From: Acidovorax sp. FHTAMBA
GTDB lineage: Bacteria; Pseudomonadota; Gammaproteobacteria; Burkholderiales; Burkholderiaceae_C
DNA length: 64,000 nt
Direction: 5' to 3'
Assembly: GCF_038958875.1 (NCBI RefSeq)
Contig: NZ_CP152407.1
Coordinates: forward strand, 2,053,501 to 2,117,500
Shown here: in pieces, positions 44,348 through 53,607 of the stretch
Position numbering within the stretch: the stretch's first letter is position 1
Layout: each line of letters opens with the position of its first letter
The notes under the pieces: generated by a model
The model's database searches: none
What the model saw: the letters and a program-made list of their open reading frames with translations, nothing else
What the model was told of the DNA's origin: nothing
Position numbers and translations under genes: made by a program

Positions 44348-44787
44348 GGGCAGGCCCGAGGTGTGTCGCCTACGATGCCGTCCGGACCGCGGATGGCTCG
44401 GTCCGCACTGCCGTGGAGGCACACACTCCAGCCGGTGACCATGGAACGCCAGTCCATGTTCCTGGTGTGCGTGTGCTTCTGGCGGAAAGACGGGGCGCCG
44501 CGTGCCACGCGCCGCGCGCGGGTGCCGACGGCGGTCATGCCCCGCTCCTTCGCCGCTTTGGCGCTCCATCGTCGGAACCCGATGATGGCCACATCGCCTG
44601 CGTCGCGTGGATCGGTATCGCGATCCCAGACGGGAGGCATCATGGTCGACGTGGCGCACTCCCGACCGTGCCCCCGCCGGGCGCCAAGGAAATAAGCTGC
44701 CTCTGCCGCTTGTGGGTTCTGCACGAAGGACTTGTCTGTACTGCGCCGCATCTGACGCTCGGCGTCGGGTTCGTCCTTCGTCTGCAT
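44344..44787 (-). CDS. Hypothetical protein upstream of DUF2798 gene
   Basis: The start ATG at 44787 is preceded by AAGGAGGACTC, an unusually strong ribosome binding site, and a GTTAG-N4-CAAAC dyad lies 56 bp upstream, so translation here is credible. The N-terminal MQTKDEPDAERQMRRSTDKS is charged. The remainder (147 residues) has no recognisable domain and odd composition, so a frameshift downstream of the start is possible. It overlaps the DUF2798 start by 4 bp. Confidence 0.4.
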   Translation of the reverse strand: MQTKDEPDAERQMRRSTDKSFVQNPQAAEAAYFLGARRGHGRECATSTMMPPVWDRDTDPRDAGDVAIIGFRRWSAKAAKERGMTAVGTRARRVARGAPSFRQKHTHTRNMDWRSMVTGWSVCLHGSADRAIRGPDGIVGDTPRACP

Positions 44788-44842
44788 GAGTCCTCCTTCA
44801 TCGGGTTGGTTCGTTGCGCTGCGGCGCCATGGCAGCAATATT

Positions 44843-44856
44843 GTTAGGTTACAAAC
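44843..44856. promoter_or_regulatory. GTTAG-GTTA-CAAAC dyad
   Basis: This site matches the 31255 dyad at 12 of 14 positions and has one mismatch between its arms. It lies just upstream of the minus-strand pair at 44344-44787 and 44063-44347, where it could control that transcript. Confidence 0.5.
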
Positions 44857-45999
44857 CAAAGTTACCCGTCGGATGGGAAGGTGTCAACAAGCAAAACGAG
44901 ATGCCGCAGGAATCGAGGAACGAATTCGCTACTCTTCTGATGGGGGTCAAAGCACGAGCTCAGTGTGCGCGCATGCCGTGCAATCGTGGTTCGCGATGGT
45001 CGGGCATCCGCAATACGATGGCTCAACGGCTGGGCATCAAGCGAACCCCGTGCAGCGAGCACGAACTCGCGCGGGGACACCCCAGGGCAAGGCGAGTAGG
45101 CAGTGCACGACCGACTACTTCTTCGGTGCACGCCGTGGAAGTTCAAGGATGCTTGAACTGGACATGCCGCGCTCGGGACCGTGCTCCCACGCGGATCTGG
45201 GACCGCTCACCCGCGAGCTGATCGATGAGCGAGCGTGGCGCAACTGAGGAGAGTCAAGCCGCGTGGGCGCGCCGGTCGATGAAGCTTCGCATGTGCCCGC
45301 GGCTCCCCGCTCGCGTCGCATTCGAACTGGAACCAGATGCCCGCGCGGCATGCTTCATCAAAGTTCGCCTGCGTGTCTTCCCTGAGGCGCCGCTTCGGGA
45401 TGCGCAGACCCGGAGGGCTGTGCGGCCAACTCGTCGCTGGTGCGAGGGCGTGGGCAAGCACCTCGTCAGGGGCGCCAGTTCGTTGACGGGGCCCAGTTGG
45501 TCCGCCAGCGCATCGTCGCCCAGCAACCGGCTGCGGGGAGCTGGATATGGCCTTGTCCATTGTCAATGGTACGGTGCCTCGGCCTGGCATGGGGACGACA
45601 TCATGGGCTGGCTGGATACCTGCCTGACTAGGCAACCTTTGCCGAATCATCGTGGACGAACCATCGCCTTCAAACACCTCCAAGGCATTTCCAACGGGCT
45701 GCGCTCGGCATTGGACCTCCTGGCGCGGCAGAAGGCCGTCGCGCTGAACACCGCCATCGAGGTCGAAACCTTGCCCTTGATGAAGGATGTCGAGCTGCGC
45801 GGGTCGGCGTGGACCATGCATGCTGCGCATGGCGAGGAGCGAGGAGGTCAAGGACGGCGCCATGGTCGCCTGGGCCATCGATCAAGCGAACCATCGCGCT
45901 CGAGTTCGGGAAGAAGCACAAGCCGTCGAGCGCAGACCCCTTGGTGGCGGCCCGCATCCGGGCGCTTGCCCCGTCGCACCTGAAGCCCGGTTATGAGGC
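44857..45999. other. Gene-poor stretch with probable decayed coding sequence
   Basis: About 1.1 kb with no intact gene. On the plus strand, three consecutive fragments in different frames look protein-like: SNGLRSALDLLARQKAVALN followed by TAIEVETLPLMKDVEL (about 45700-45795), MARSEEVKDGAMVAWAID (about 45826-45880), and TIALEFGKKHKPSSADPLVA with RIRALAPSHLKPGYEA (about 45887-46003). They may be the C-terminal half of one frameshifted gene. The family is not certain, and an effector domain of a LysR-like regulator is only a guess. Confidence 0.35.
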
Positions 46000-46890
46000 C
46001 TAGTCAAACGCGAGCTTGGCGAGCGTGCCACGCAGCCATTGGTTGGCCGGATCCTTGTGCGCCCGCCGGTGCCAGAACTGGCGCACGTCCGCTGCGGGAA
46101 TCCTCAGCGGCACTGGCAGGATCTGCACGCCCCGGGCGTTGCGCGCAGCGTTGCGGGGCACGGTGACGACCAGGTTGGAGCGCTCGACGACATCCGCCGC
46201 GATGTGGTAGTGGGTCACGCGCAAGATGACGTCGCGCTTGGCGCGCATCTTCGAGAGCGCGCGCTCCACTAGGTCGTCCGCGTTGCCCGTGGCCACCGCG
46301 ACGTGCTGGGCCTGCAGGAACGCCTGCAGCGAGAAGTCGGGGCCTATGGACGGATGCCGCTTGCGCGCCAGGCAGCAGTAGGGATCGCCGAACAGGCGTT
46401 GCTGGTAGAAGCCCGACTTCAGAAACGCGAGGTTGCCGATCGCGAGATCCGCCTCGCCGCTCTGTAGCAGCTGCTGGTACTGGTCGTTGGGCCGCCGTAG
46501 CGCCTCGATGCGAACGCGCGGCGCCTCCCGCAGCACCGCCGAGATCAGCCGCGGCAGGACGATGCCCTCCCCCGCGTCGGACAGGAGGATCCTGAACGTC
46601 CGCTCCGACTCCCTCGGCTCGAAGCCGTGCGGTCTCTCCAACGACTGCTGAAGGATCGCCAGCGCCTGGCGGACCGGGCCGATGAGTTCATCGGCCAGGG
46701 CCGTGGGCTCCATCCCGCCGGTGGTCCGCACGAACAGCGCATCGGAGCAGGCCTTGCGCAGCCGCAGCAGCGCGTTGCTCATGGCGGGCTGCGACAGGCC
46801 CGCCGCACTCGCGGCCCGCGACACATTGCGCTCGGCATAGATGGCGGCGAAGACCCGCAGCAAGTTCAAGTCGAACGTCTTTATATTCAT
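46000..46890 (-). CDS. LysR-family transcriptional regulator
   Basis: This 296-residue LysR protein has MNIKTFDLNLLRVFAAIYAE and the recognition helix QPAMSNALLRLRKA, then a NahR-like effector domain (ERTFRILLSDAGEGIVLPRL) and a C-terminal FWHRRAHKDPANQWLR. The ATG at 46890 fits the family start. It is divergent from an FAD-dependent monooxygenase gene 92 bp away, its probable target, and a dyad overlaps its own start codon. Confidence 0.92.
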   Translation of the reverse strand: MNIKTFDLNLLRVFAAIYAERNVSRAASAAGLSQPAMSNALLRLRKACSDALFVRTTGGMEPTALADELIGPVRQALAILQQSLERPHGFEPRESERTFRILLSDAGEGIVLPRLISAVLREAPRVRIEALRRPNDQYQQLLQSGEADLAIGNLAFLKSGFYQQRLFGDPYCCLARKRHPSIGPDFSLQAFLQAQHVAVATGNADDLVERALSKMRAKRDVILRVTHYHIAADVVERSNLVVTVPRNAARNARGVQILPVPLRIPAADVRQFWHRRAHKDPANQWLRGTLAKLAFD

Positions 46891-46924
46891 GATCTGAATT
46901 CTATTTCTCTCCAATATCGATTGG
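46885..46924. promoter_or_regulatory. Two LysR-type dyads in divergent promoter
   Basis: ATTCA-TGATC-TGAAT (46885-46899) overlaps the LysR start codon and contains a T-N11-A core. CCAAT-ATCG-ATTGG (46911-46924) is a perfect dyad between the two genes. Such paired sites are usual for LysR autoregulation and target activation. Confidence 0.55.
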
Positions 46925-46982
46925 ACAACGATGAGCGCGCCCGTGATCATCTCCCCAACCAAACGAGAAAGGATGAGACCCC

Positions 46983-48599
46983 ATGGGGACAGAGATCAAG
47001 ACGCCCGTGCTGATTGTGGGCGGGGGGCCGATCGGCCTGTCGATTGCCATCGAACTGGGCTGGAGGGGGATCGAGTCGATCCTCGTGGATGAGGGCGACG
47101 GCACGATCGAGCATCCGCGCACCGGCCTGATCGCAGTGCGCACGATGGAGCTGTTCCGGCGCTGGGGGCTGGCGCAGCGCGTGCGCGAATGCGGATTCCC
47201 GGACGACTATGACCTTTCGATGGTGTTCTGCACGTCGCTCAACGGGCTGATGCTCGATCGCGAGAACTACCCGAGCATGCGCGAGGCGCCGACGCCGCCC
47301 GAGACACCCGAGAAGAAGCAGCGCTGCCCGCAGCTGTGGCTGCAGCCCATCCTCACCGATGCGGCACGCGCCGAACGGAAGGCCAAACTGCTCTTCAAGC
47401 ACCGCTTCGTTTCGCTGCAGCAGGACGACCAAGGCGTCACGGCGGTCGTCACCGACCTGAACACGGGCAAGCCCGTCCCCATCCGCGCGGACTACCTGCT
47501 CGGCTGCGATGGCGCTACCAGCCAAGTCCGGGAACAGGTCGGCATCAGGATGGAGGGCCGGCTGCTCAGCTACTCGGTGAACGTCCTGATCCGCGCGCCG
47601 GGGCTGGTGCACAAGCACAAGATGGGGCCGGCCGAGCGCTACCTCTTCGTAGGGCCGGAGGGAACCTGGGGCAATCTGACGGTCGTCGACGGGAACGATA
47701 TCTGGCGCCTGACGGTGCTCGGATCGGAAGAGAAGATGGATCTCAAGAACTTCGATCCCGCCGCTTGGGTCCGGCGCGCTATCGGGCGCGACGACGTGGA
47801 GTTCGTGGTCGATTCGGCCATCCCGTGGCGCCGTAGCGAGATGCTCGCCGATCGCTACTGCGAGGGCCGCGTCGCGCTCGTGGGCGATTCCGCCCACACC
47901 ATGTCTCCGACCGGTGGCATGGGCATGAACACCGGCGCGCAGGAGGTGCTGGACATCGGCTGGAAGCTCGAGGGGCTCCTCAACGGCTGGGGCGGCCCGA
48001 CCCTGCTGCGCAGCTACGAGGCCGAGCGCCAGCCCGTCGCGCAGCGCAACATCGGGTTCTCCACGCAGAACTTCAGGGCGTGGCAGGACACGCCCAGCCC
48101 GGCGGCGGTCTGCGACCTGACTCCCGAGGGCGAGAAGGTGCGCGAGGACCTCGGCAAGCGGCTGCGCGAATCCACCCGCGTGGAGTGGGAGTCGCTGGGC
48201 CTGCAGATCGGGCATCGCTACGAAAAATCTCCTATCTGCGTGCCGGATGGAACGCCGCCTACGCCGGACGACTACTCGACGTACGTCCCGACAACGCGTC
48301 CTGGCTCGCGCGCGCCCCATGTCTGGCTCGAGGATGGACGCTCGACGCTCGACTTGTTCGGCCGCGACTTCGTGCTCATGTGTTTCGACAAGCGCCTGCA
48401 GGCAGAGACGGACGCCTTCGCCAGGGCCTTCGCCGCCAAGGACGTGCCCTTCAGGACCGAGCACATCGAGCAGGCTGATGTGGCGACGGCGTACGAGGTG
48501 CCGCTTGTCCTGGTTCGGCCCGATGGCCACGTGGCATGGCGCGGCAGCCGGGCTGAGGCCCCGGGCGCCGTGGTCGATACGGTCCGTGGCGCGGTATAG
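46983..48599 (+). CDS. FAD-dependent aromatic monooxygenase (phenol hydroxylase/MhpA family)
   Basis: This 538-residue flavoprotein hydroxylase has the GxGxxG motif VLIVGGGPIGLSIAIELGWR (residues about 10-29), the DG motif DYLLGCDGATSQVRE (about 172), and the second FAD motif GRVALVGDSAHTMSPTGGMG (about 297-316). A C-terminal thioredoxin-like domain (from about 430) is typical of the TfdB/PheA branch. It should use NAD(P)H and O2 to hydroxylate an aromatic acid or phenol. A Bug receptor gene follows after 45 bp. Confidence 0.92.
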   Translation: MGTEIKTPVLIVGGGPIGLSIAIELGWRGIESILVDEGDGTIEHPRTGLIAVRTMELFRRWGLAQRVRECGFPDDYDLSMVFCTSLNGLMLDRENYPSMREAPTPPETPEKKQRCPQLWLQPILTDAARAERKAKLLFKHRFVSLQQDDQGVTAVVTDLNTGKPVPIRADYLLGCDGATSQVREQVGIRMEGRLLSYSVNVLIRAPGLVHKHKMGPAERYLFVGPEGTWGNLTVVDGNDIWRLTVLGSEEKMDLKNFDPAAWVRRAIGRDDVEFVVDSAIPWRRSEMLADRYCEGRVALVGDSAHTMSPTGGMGMNTGAQEVLDIGWKLEGLLNGWGGPTLLRSYEAERQPVAQRNIGFSTQNFRAWQDTPSPAAVCDLTPEGEKVREDLGKRLRESTRVEWESLGLQIGHRYEKSPICVPDGTPPTPDDYSTYVPTTRPGSRAPHVWLEDGRSTLDLFGRDFVLMCFDKRLQAETDAFARAFAAKDVPFRTEHIEQADVATAYEVPLVLVRPDGHVAWRGSRAEAPGAVVDTVRGAV

Positions 48600-48644
48600 A
48601 TTGCTTCGTTCGCCCCCCAAAACTTACATGGAGACATCAAGAAT

Positions 48645-49634
48645 ATGAACACTGAAATGCTCGGCCGCGCGTTCAAGACGCTGGCGACCGCTATCCTCGG
48701 CTCCTGCATCGCGTTTTCATCGCACGCCAATGGCTATCCCAACAAGCCCGTCACGCTCGTCGTGCCGTTCACTCCCGGTGGCAGCAACGACGCGCTGGCC
48801 CGCGCGGTGGGTCAGAAACTCGGCGAATACTGGAAGCAGCCGGTCATTGTCGACAACCGGCCGGGCGCTGGTGGGAATGTCGGCACGAAGCAGGCGGCGA
48901 GGGCGGCGGCGGATGGCTACACCTTGCTTGTCGTCGCCAACAATTTCGTCACCAACCCGTTTCTCTATCCGGACGGACGTGCCGGCTACGATCCCGTCAA
49001 GGAATTCGTTCCCATCACCCAGTTGGGCCGGGTGCCCTTCGTCCTGGTCGTCCACCCGGGCGTGGCAGCCAAGTCCACCCAGGAATTGATCGCCCTGGCG
49101 AAGTCCCAGCCAGGCAAGCTTTCCTATGGTTCCGCTGGCGTCGGAACCCCGCACCATCTGACGGGCGAACTCTTCAAGAGCGTGGCCGGCATTGACATGG
49201 TGCATGTTCCGTACCGGGGGGCACAGCCCGTGGTGACGGATCTGATCGGCGGGCAGATCCAGGTTCTTTTTGGCGTCGCGAATTCGGTGCTTCCGCACAT
49301 CAAGACCGGTGCCTTGCGCGCGCTCGCGGTTGCAGGTGAGCAGCCCTTGTCCTACCTGCCGAACGTCCCGACCGTGGCCAGTGCCGGCTTCAATGGTTTC
49401 CGAAGCGAGGTCTGGATCGGCTTGGTCGCGCCGGCTGGCACGCCGGCCGATGTCGTGGCGAAGATCGAGGAATCGGTGGGCCGGGCGCTGCGCGATCCCA
49501 ATGTCAAGGCTGCACTGGAGGCACAAGGCCTCGAACCCGCCCCGTCGAACCCAGCCGCCCTGAAAGCACTTATGCAGGAAGACATGGTGCGGTGGTCCAA
49601 GGTCATCAAGGACACGGGCGCGCGCGCTGAGTGA
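48645..49634 (+). CDS. Bug/TctC-family receptor
   Basis: This 329-residue binding protein has a signal peptide (to about residue 29, SHA-N), YPNKPVTLVVPFTPGGSNDA, YGSAGVGTPHHLTGELF, and VPYRGAQPVVTDLI. It is cotranscribed with the upstream FAD monooxygenase, suggesting capture of that enzyme's aromatic substrate in the periplasm. Confidence 0.93.
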   Translation: MNTEMLGRAFKTLATAILGSCIAFSSHANGYPNKPVTLVVPFTPGGSNDALARAVGQKLGEYWKQPVIVDNRPGAGGNVGTKQAARAAADGYTLLVVANNFVTNPFLYPDGRAGYDPVKEFVPITQLGRVPFVLVVHPGVAAKSTQELIALAKSQPGKLSYGSAGVGTPHHLTGELFKSVAGIDMVHVPYRGAQPVVTDLIGGQIQVLFGVANSVLPHIKTGALRALAVAGEQPLSYLPNVPTVASAGFNGFRSEVWIGLVAPAGTPADVVAKIEESVGRALRDPNVKAALEAQGLEPAPSNPAALKALMQEDMVRWSKVIKDTGARAE

Positions 49635-49997
49635 CCAGGGCGTAAAGCACGCGAGGTAGCAGCGCAAGCGGCTTTCCCGTCATTGTCTTCCGAGGAAGTT
49701 AGGTTCACTTCTCGCACGACAATGACGTGCGCCACACGGGCTGTACGCCAATCACCGCAGCCCGTCGCGCCAACCGTCGCTCCCGGCTATGCCGCATCCG
49801 TCCATCGATGATGCATTGGCCTTTCGTCCACATGCACAGTGGCAGGTGGTTCCGTCGTGGCGGTGCGGGCCCCGTGCCAAACCAATTGCGCTGGTATCCG
49901 CTGCCGCTGACCACCGCTCACGGACTTCAGCCAAGGCATGTCGACGATGGCGGGCAATGCGTCATCCTCCGTCGCCCGCACTAATACATTGCCTGGA
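49635..49997. other. Gene-free interval
   Basis: These 363 bases lie between the Bug gene and the convergent LysR gene. I see no gene and no terminator with a T-run. Confidence 0.4.
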
Positions 49998-50888
49998 TCA
50001 CTTGTGCACCTCTCCGGCGATAAAAGTCCGTAGCCACTGGTTGGCAGGCTCCCTGTGGAAGCGTTCGTGCCAATAAAGAGCAACTTCAAAGTCTGGCAAC
50101 TGTATGGGCAGGCGCACTATCTTCAAGGGGAAATGCTTGGCCAATGTCTCCGCAAGGATGGCCGGTGCCATCCATAACAGGTCTGAATCGATCAAAAAGT
50201 GCGGCGCGGAGAGGTACTGCGGGATGCGTAGCTTTATACGCCGACGGGCACCCATATCCACTAATGCTCGTTCCAGCGCAAGGTGTCCGCTACCGGAGGT
50301 TTCGACCAGTAGGTGATCGTAATCCAGCAGTTGTGACGCCCCCAGTGGACGGCTCGCTAGAGGGTGGCCCTTGCGCATCACGCACACGTAGTTCTGCTTG
50401 AGCAACGTGCGCTTGTGGATGCTGGATTCAAGTGACGGCAGGAACCCCAGTGCCAGGTCAATCTGTCCTTCCGCGAGTCCGTGCACCGTTTCGTCCAAGG
50501 GTTTGAAGACCGTGCGAATTTTGACCTCCGGCGCTTCGATGGCGAGTCTTTTGATGACCGACGGCAGGCAAATCATCTCACCGATGTCACGCGTGCGGAT
50601 CACAAAGCCTCGGTTGGCCGTGAGCGGATCAAAGGTCATGCGCTTGACCTGAGTTTGTCGAATCAATGCAAGCGCGTCGAGCACCGAAGGCGATATGGCT
50701 TCGGCCATGGGAGTCGGTTGCATGCGACGGCCCACGAGGGTGAAAAGCTTGTCTTGGTAGCCGTCTCGCAGTCGCTTGAGCGAACCGCTTACAGCCGCTT
50801 GGGAGACGCCCAGCCGCGTGGCTGCGGAGGTCACGGATCGGTCTAGCCAAAGCGCCTCAAACACCAGCATCAGATTCAGATCTCTCAA
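49998..50888 (-). CDS. LysR-family transcriptional regulator
   Basis: This 296-residue LysR regulator begins MRDLNLMLVFEALWLDRSVT with recognition helix QAAVSGSLKRLRDGYQD, and ends with YWHERFHREPANQWLRTFIA. It has the same subgroup architecture as those at 479 and 46000. It is divergent from the operon at 51002-56876, with a 28-bp dyad in between, and is the likely regulator of that operon. Confidence 0.92.
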   Translation of the reverse strand: MRDLNLMLVFEALWLDRSVTSAATRLGVSQAAVSGSLKRLRDGYQDKLFTLVGRRMQPTPMAEAISPSVLDALALIRQTQVKRMTFDPLTANRGFVIRTRDIGEMICLPSVIKRLAIEAPEVKIRTVFKPLDETVHGLAEGQIDLALGFLPSLESSIHKRTLLKQNYVCVMRKGHPLASRPLGASQLLDYDHLLVETSGSGHLALERALVDMGARRRIKLRIPQYLSAPHFLIDSDLLWMAPAILAETLAKHFPLKIVRLPIQLPDFEVALYWHERFHREPANQWLRTFIAGEVHK

Positions 50889-50932
50889 GATGTTTCCTTA
50901 GTACGGTCCTGAAGTATAAGTTTCGCTGATTT

Positions 50933-50960
50933 CAATCTATCAATGATTCGATCTAGATTG
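50933..50960. promoter_or_regulatory. Inverted repeat CAATCTA-N14-TAGATTG
   Basis: Perfect 7-bp arms are separated by 14 bases, in the 113-bp gap between the divergent LysR gene and the operon. The inner sequence contains ATCAATGAT, a second small dyad. The size and position suit a LysR recognition region. Confidence 0.55.
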
Positions 50961-51001
50961 TTCTGAGGGGGCTGCCCAGAATAGAGAAAAAGGAGACAAC
51001 A

Positions 51002-51904
51002 TTGGAGACGAACCTACCCACTGTAGGACTGGTCGGCATCGGGCAGTTGGGGCTGCCGTTGGCCTGCAACCTGCTCAAGTCCAGGTATCGGGTCATCGGA
51101 TACCGCCGATCACACTCGCACGAGTTCGTCGCTGCAGGCGGCATCGCTGCGGACTCCCCAGCTTCCGTTGTGCGGCAGTCGGACGTGGTCCTGATGTGTC
51201 TGCCCAGCGAAGAAGCACAGCTGAATGTGCTCGAGGGGAAGGGCGGTGTGCTGGGTGCGCTCAAGCCCTCACAACTGGTGATTGAGTTGGGCACGTACAG
51301 CCGCGCTTTCAAGGTAGAGCAAGCGCTCCGCATTCAGGCGGCAGGCGGCCGTGTGTTGGAAGCAGAGGTTAGCGGTTCGCCTCCGATGGTGGTCCAGCGC
51401 CGTGCGGCCCTGTATCTTGGTGGCGATGCCCAAGTGGTCGAGGAATGCCAGCCGCTGCTCGATGCCATAACCCCCAATCAATTTCTTCTGGGTGAATATG
51501 GCTCGGCTGTTGCCATGAAGCTGATCGCCAACTACCTGCTCACCATCCACACGCTGGCGGCGGCGGAGGCTATGAATCTGGGCAAGCGTGCCGGTTTTGA
51601 TCCGCGCAAGGTGGCTGAAGTCATCGCCCAAGGTGCGGGCGGTTCAGCCATGTTTTCTTTGCGAGCACCCATGATGGCTGAACGCCGCTTCCAACCCGCA
51701 CCCGGGCCGTTCGTCACGTTGGCAAAGTACCTTGAGCTCGGCTCCCGGATGGCACAGGACCTAGGCTGTGTCACACCACTGTTTACGACAGCGATGCCCT
51801 TTTTTCAGCGTGCCATCGCGCAAGGCATGGGCGACGAAGACATCGCCGCAGTGATCAAGCTGATCGAAAGTGATTCTGAGGCCCAAGGCAAAAGCGATCA
51901 ATAG
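51002..51904 (+). CDS. 3-hydroxyisobutyrate dehydrogenase-like NAD(P)-dependent reductase
   Basis: This 300-residue beta-hydroxyacid dehydrogenase has VGLVGIGQLGLPLACNLLKS (Rossmann, residues 6-25), a SGSPPMVVQRRAALYLGG substrate-loop region, and the catalytic lysine region GSAVAMKLIANYLL (Lys about 179). The start is TTG at 51002 behind AAGGAGA. It opens the operon with the NIPSNAP gene 8 bp downstream. It may oxidise or reduce a hydroxy-acid intermediate. Confidence 0.9.
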   Translation: METNLPTVGLVGIGQLGLPLACNLLKSRYRVIGYRRSHSHEFVAAGGIAADSPASVVRQSDVVLMCLPSEEAQLNVLEGKGGVLGALKPSQLVIELGTYSRAFKVEQALRIQAAGGRVLEAEVSGSPPMVVQRRAALYLGGDAQVVEECQPLLDAITPNQFLLGEYGSAVAMKLIANYLLTIHTLAAAEAMNLGKRAGFDPRKVAEVIAQGAGGSAMFSLRAPMMAERRFQPAPGPFVTLAKYLELGSRMAQDLGCVTPLFTTAMPFFQRAIAQGMGDEDIAAVIKLIESDSEAQGKSDQ

Positions 51905-51911
51905 GACAGTC

Positions 51912-52226
51912 ATGCTCGTCGAACAACGTACCTATGAACTGCAGCCCGGAACGCTGCATCAGTTCCTCCACGCCTACGAAACTGAAGGCTTGGCGCTGCA
52001 GTCTGCTGCGCTGGGCAATCTGCTGGGCTATTTCACCACCGAAGTGGGTGAACTCAATTGCGTGGTCCATCTCTGGGGCTTCGATTCCTATGAAGATCGG
52101 CAGCGGCGGCGATCAGAGCTGTCGGCGAACCCTGCATGGCGTGCTTTCCTTCAGAAAGCAGGATCCGCTGTCAAAGCGCAGCGCAACCAGCTTCTCAACC
52201 CGACTTCGTTTTCCCCCATTCGCTGA
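51912..52226 (+). CDS. NIPSNAP-family small protein
   Basis: This 104-residue protein has MLVEQRTYELQPGTLHQFLH at the N-terminus and FTTEVGELNCVVHLWGFDSY in the middle, matching the NIPSNAP ferredoxin-like fold common in comamonad catabolic operons. The role is unknown. It could be a small isomerase, decarboxylase or lactonase partner. The ATG at 51912 is chosen because the domain begins there. Confidence 0.85.
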   Translation: MLVEQRTYELQPGTLHQFLHAYETEGLALQSAALGNLLGYFTTEVGELNCVVHLWGFDSYEDRQRRRSELSANPAWRAFLQKAGSAVKAQRNQLLNPTSFSPIR

Positions 52227-52235
52227 GGCGTCACC

Positions 52236-53159
52236 ATGATTCGTACCTTGCTTCACGTGGGCATGACCGTTCCAGAATTGGAGATCGGCAAGGCCTTTTA
52301 TGAGCTTTTTGGCTTGCAATCGCGGGTTGTCGGCAACGACCTGGTGTTCCGCTGCGAAGGTCGGGCGCAAGATCAGATCCGGCTAATGCAAGGTGCCAAG
52401 AAGAAGCTGAGCTACACAGCGTTTGGAACCGATGCCAGCGGCATGCAGGTGCTGCTGGCCAATCTCGACCGCGCCGGCGTGAACAAAGCCCCCTCTCCGT
52501 TCGGCGAAAGCGAGGGCATCTGGTTTCAGGATCCCCATGGCGATTGGATCAACGTTCAGATCGCCGAGGCGGCACCTTCAGCGCTCCAACCTCCCGTGGA
52601 GATCAACGCGCCAGGGCACTACCGACGTATCGGCGAAAGGGCTTGCGATGTCAGCTCGCTCAAGAAGCGGGCCCGTCCACGCCGCCTTGGCCACCTCATC
52701 AAGTTCACTCCCGACGTGGAGCGTTCGGTGGCGTTCTACACCAAGGTGCTGGGCATGAAGGTTTCGGATCAAGCCCAAGGTGTCCTTGCCTTCCTGCGTG
52801 GTGCGGCTGGCGGAGATCACCACATGGTCGCCTTCGCCAAAAGCTCGCACACCGGTCTGCACCACCTGAGTTTCGAGGTTGGCGACATCGATGAAATCGA
52901 AATTGGAGCGCAAACCTTGCTGCGCGCGGGTTACCGCGATGGGTTCGGGCTTGGTCGCCATGTGGGTGGATCGAACTACTTTCACTACATCCGTGATCCC
53001 TGGAACAGCTTGGTGGAGTATTTCTGGGACATCGACGTGATCGCGGAGGATGACAACACCTGGGTTCCGATGAACGTCGCTCCCGAAGAGGTTGTTGCTG
53101 TGTGGGCGCAAACCCCGCCACCGCTGGAATTCGTGGTCAATTTCGAAGAAAGGGAGTGA
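52236..53159 (+). CDS. Two-domain VOC protein, extradiol-dioxygenase-like
   Basis: This 307-residue protein has two vicinal-oxygen-chelate modules. The second carries the metal triad of type I extradiol dioxygenases: His in RLGHLIKF (about residue 152), His in GLHHLSFEV (about 210), and Glu in SLVEYFWDID (about 264). This is the BphC/XylE pattern, so cleavage of a catechol-like ring is possible. The FAH-family hydrolase downstream would suit the product. The 3' end abuts the YciI-like gene by 1 bp. Confidence 0.85.
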   Translation: MIRTLLHVGMTVPELEIGKAFYELFGLQSRVVGNDLVFRCEGRAQDQIRLMQGAKKKLSYTAFGTDASGMQVLLANLDRAGVNKAPSPFGESEGIWFQDPHGDWINVQIAEAAPSALQPPVEINAPGHYRRIGERACDVSSLKKRARPRRLGHLIKFTPDVERSVAFYTKVLGMKVSDQAQGVLAFLRGAAGGDHHMVAFAKSSHTGLHHLSFEVGDIDEIEIGAQTLLRAGYRDGFGLGRHVGGSNYFHYIRDPWNSLVEYFWDIDVIAEDDNTWVPMNVAPEEVVAVWAQTPPPLEFVVNFEERE

Positions 53160-53160
53160 G

Positions 53161-53535
53161 ATGTCTGCCAACGACGCGCAAGCTCAACTGGCTCAAATGC
53201 TCAACAAGCCCTTGTATGTGGCATTGCGTGAGCCCAAAGACCTCAATCGGATGCATGAACTGTTGTCTGCTCACCTGGCATGGGCCGTCGGTTCAGAACG
53301 ACGTGGGGAGATTTTTGCTTCGGGCCCGTTCGTCGCCGAAGGATGCCCTCCGGGAACGCAAGGCGGCATGACCATTGTCCGCGCGGGTTCATATGAGGAA
53401 GCCCATCGAATTCTGTCGTTTGATCCGTTTGTAAAGGAGGGCGTTGTGACCTTCACCTTGCGCAAATGGATCTTGATGGAGGGCGGGTTCAGTGTGACTG
53501 TGCGCTTCTCCGATCAGAGTTCTCGTCTGAGCTGA
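53161..53535 (+). CDS. YciI-family protein
   Basis: This 124-residue YciI/muconolactone-isomerase-like protein includes HLAWAVGSERRGEIFASGPF followed by VAEG and a C-terminal beta-strand region. The conserved His and Asp/Glu suggest a small acid-base enzyme. It starts one base after the VOC gene stop, so the genes are coupled. Confidence 0.8.
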   Translation: MSANDAQAQLAQMLNKPLYVALREPKDLNRMHELLSAHLAWAVGSERRGEIFASGPFVAEGCPPGTQGGMTIVRAGSYEEAHRILSFDPFVKEGVVTFTLRKWILMEGGFSVTVRFSDQSSRLS

Positions 53536-53607
53536 CCTATCCATCCGAATGTGAGGAAGCGGCTGCCCATCAGGCTAATCCGTGAAATCGCGCCTCAAGG
53601 AATTCCT

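Noticed and set aside
51870..51911. Upstream start for the NIPSNAP gene at 51870
   Set aside because: It would overlap the dehydrogenase gene by 35 bp and adds residues without family similarity. ATG 51912 fits the domain start.
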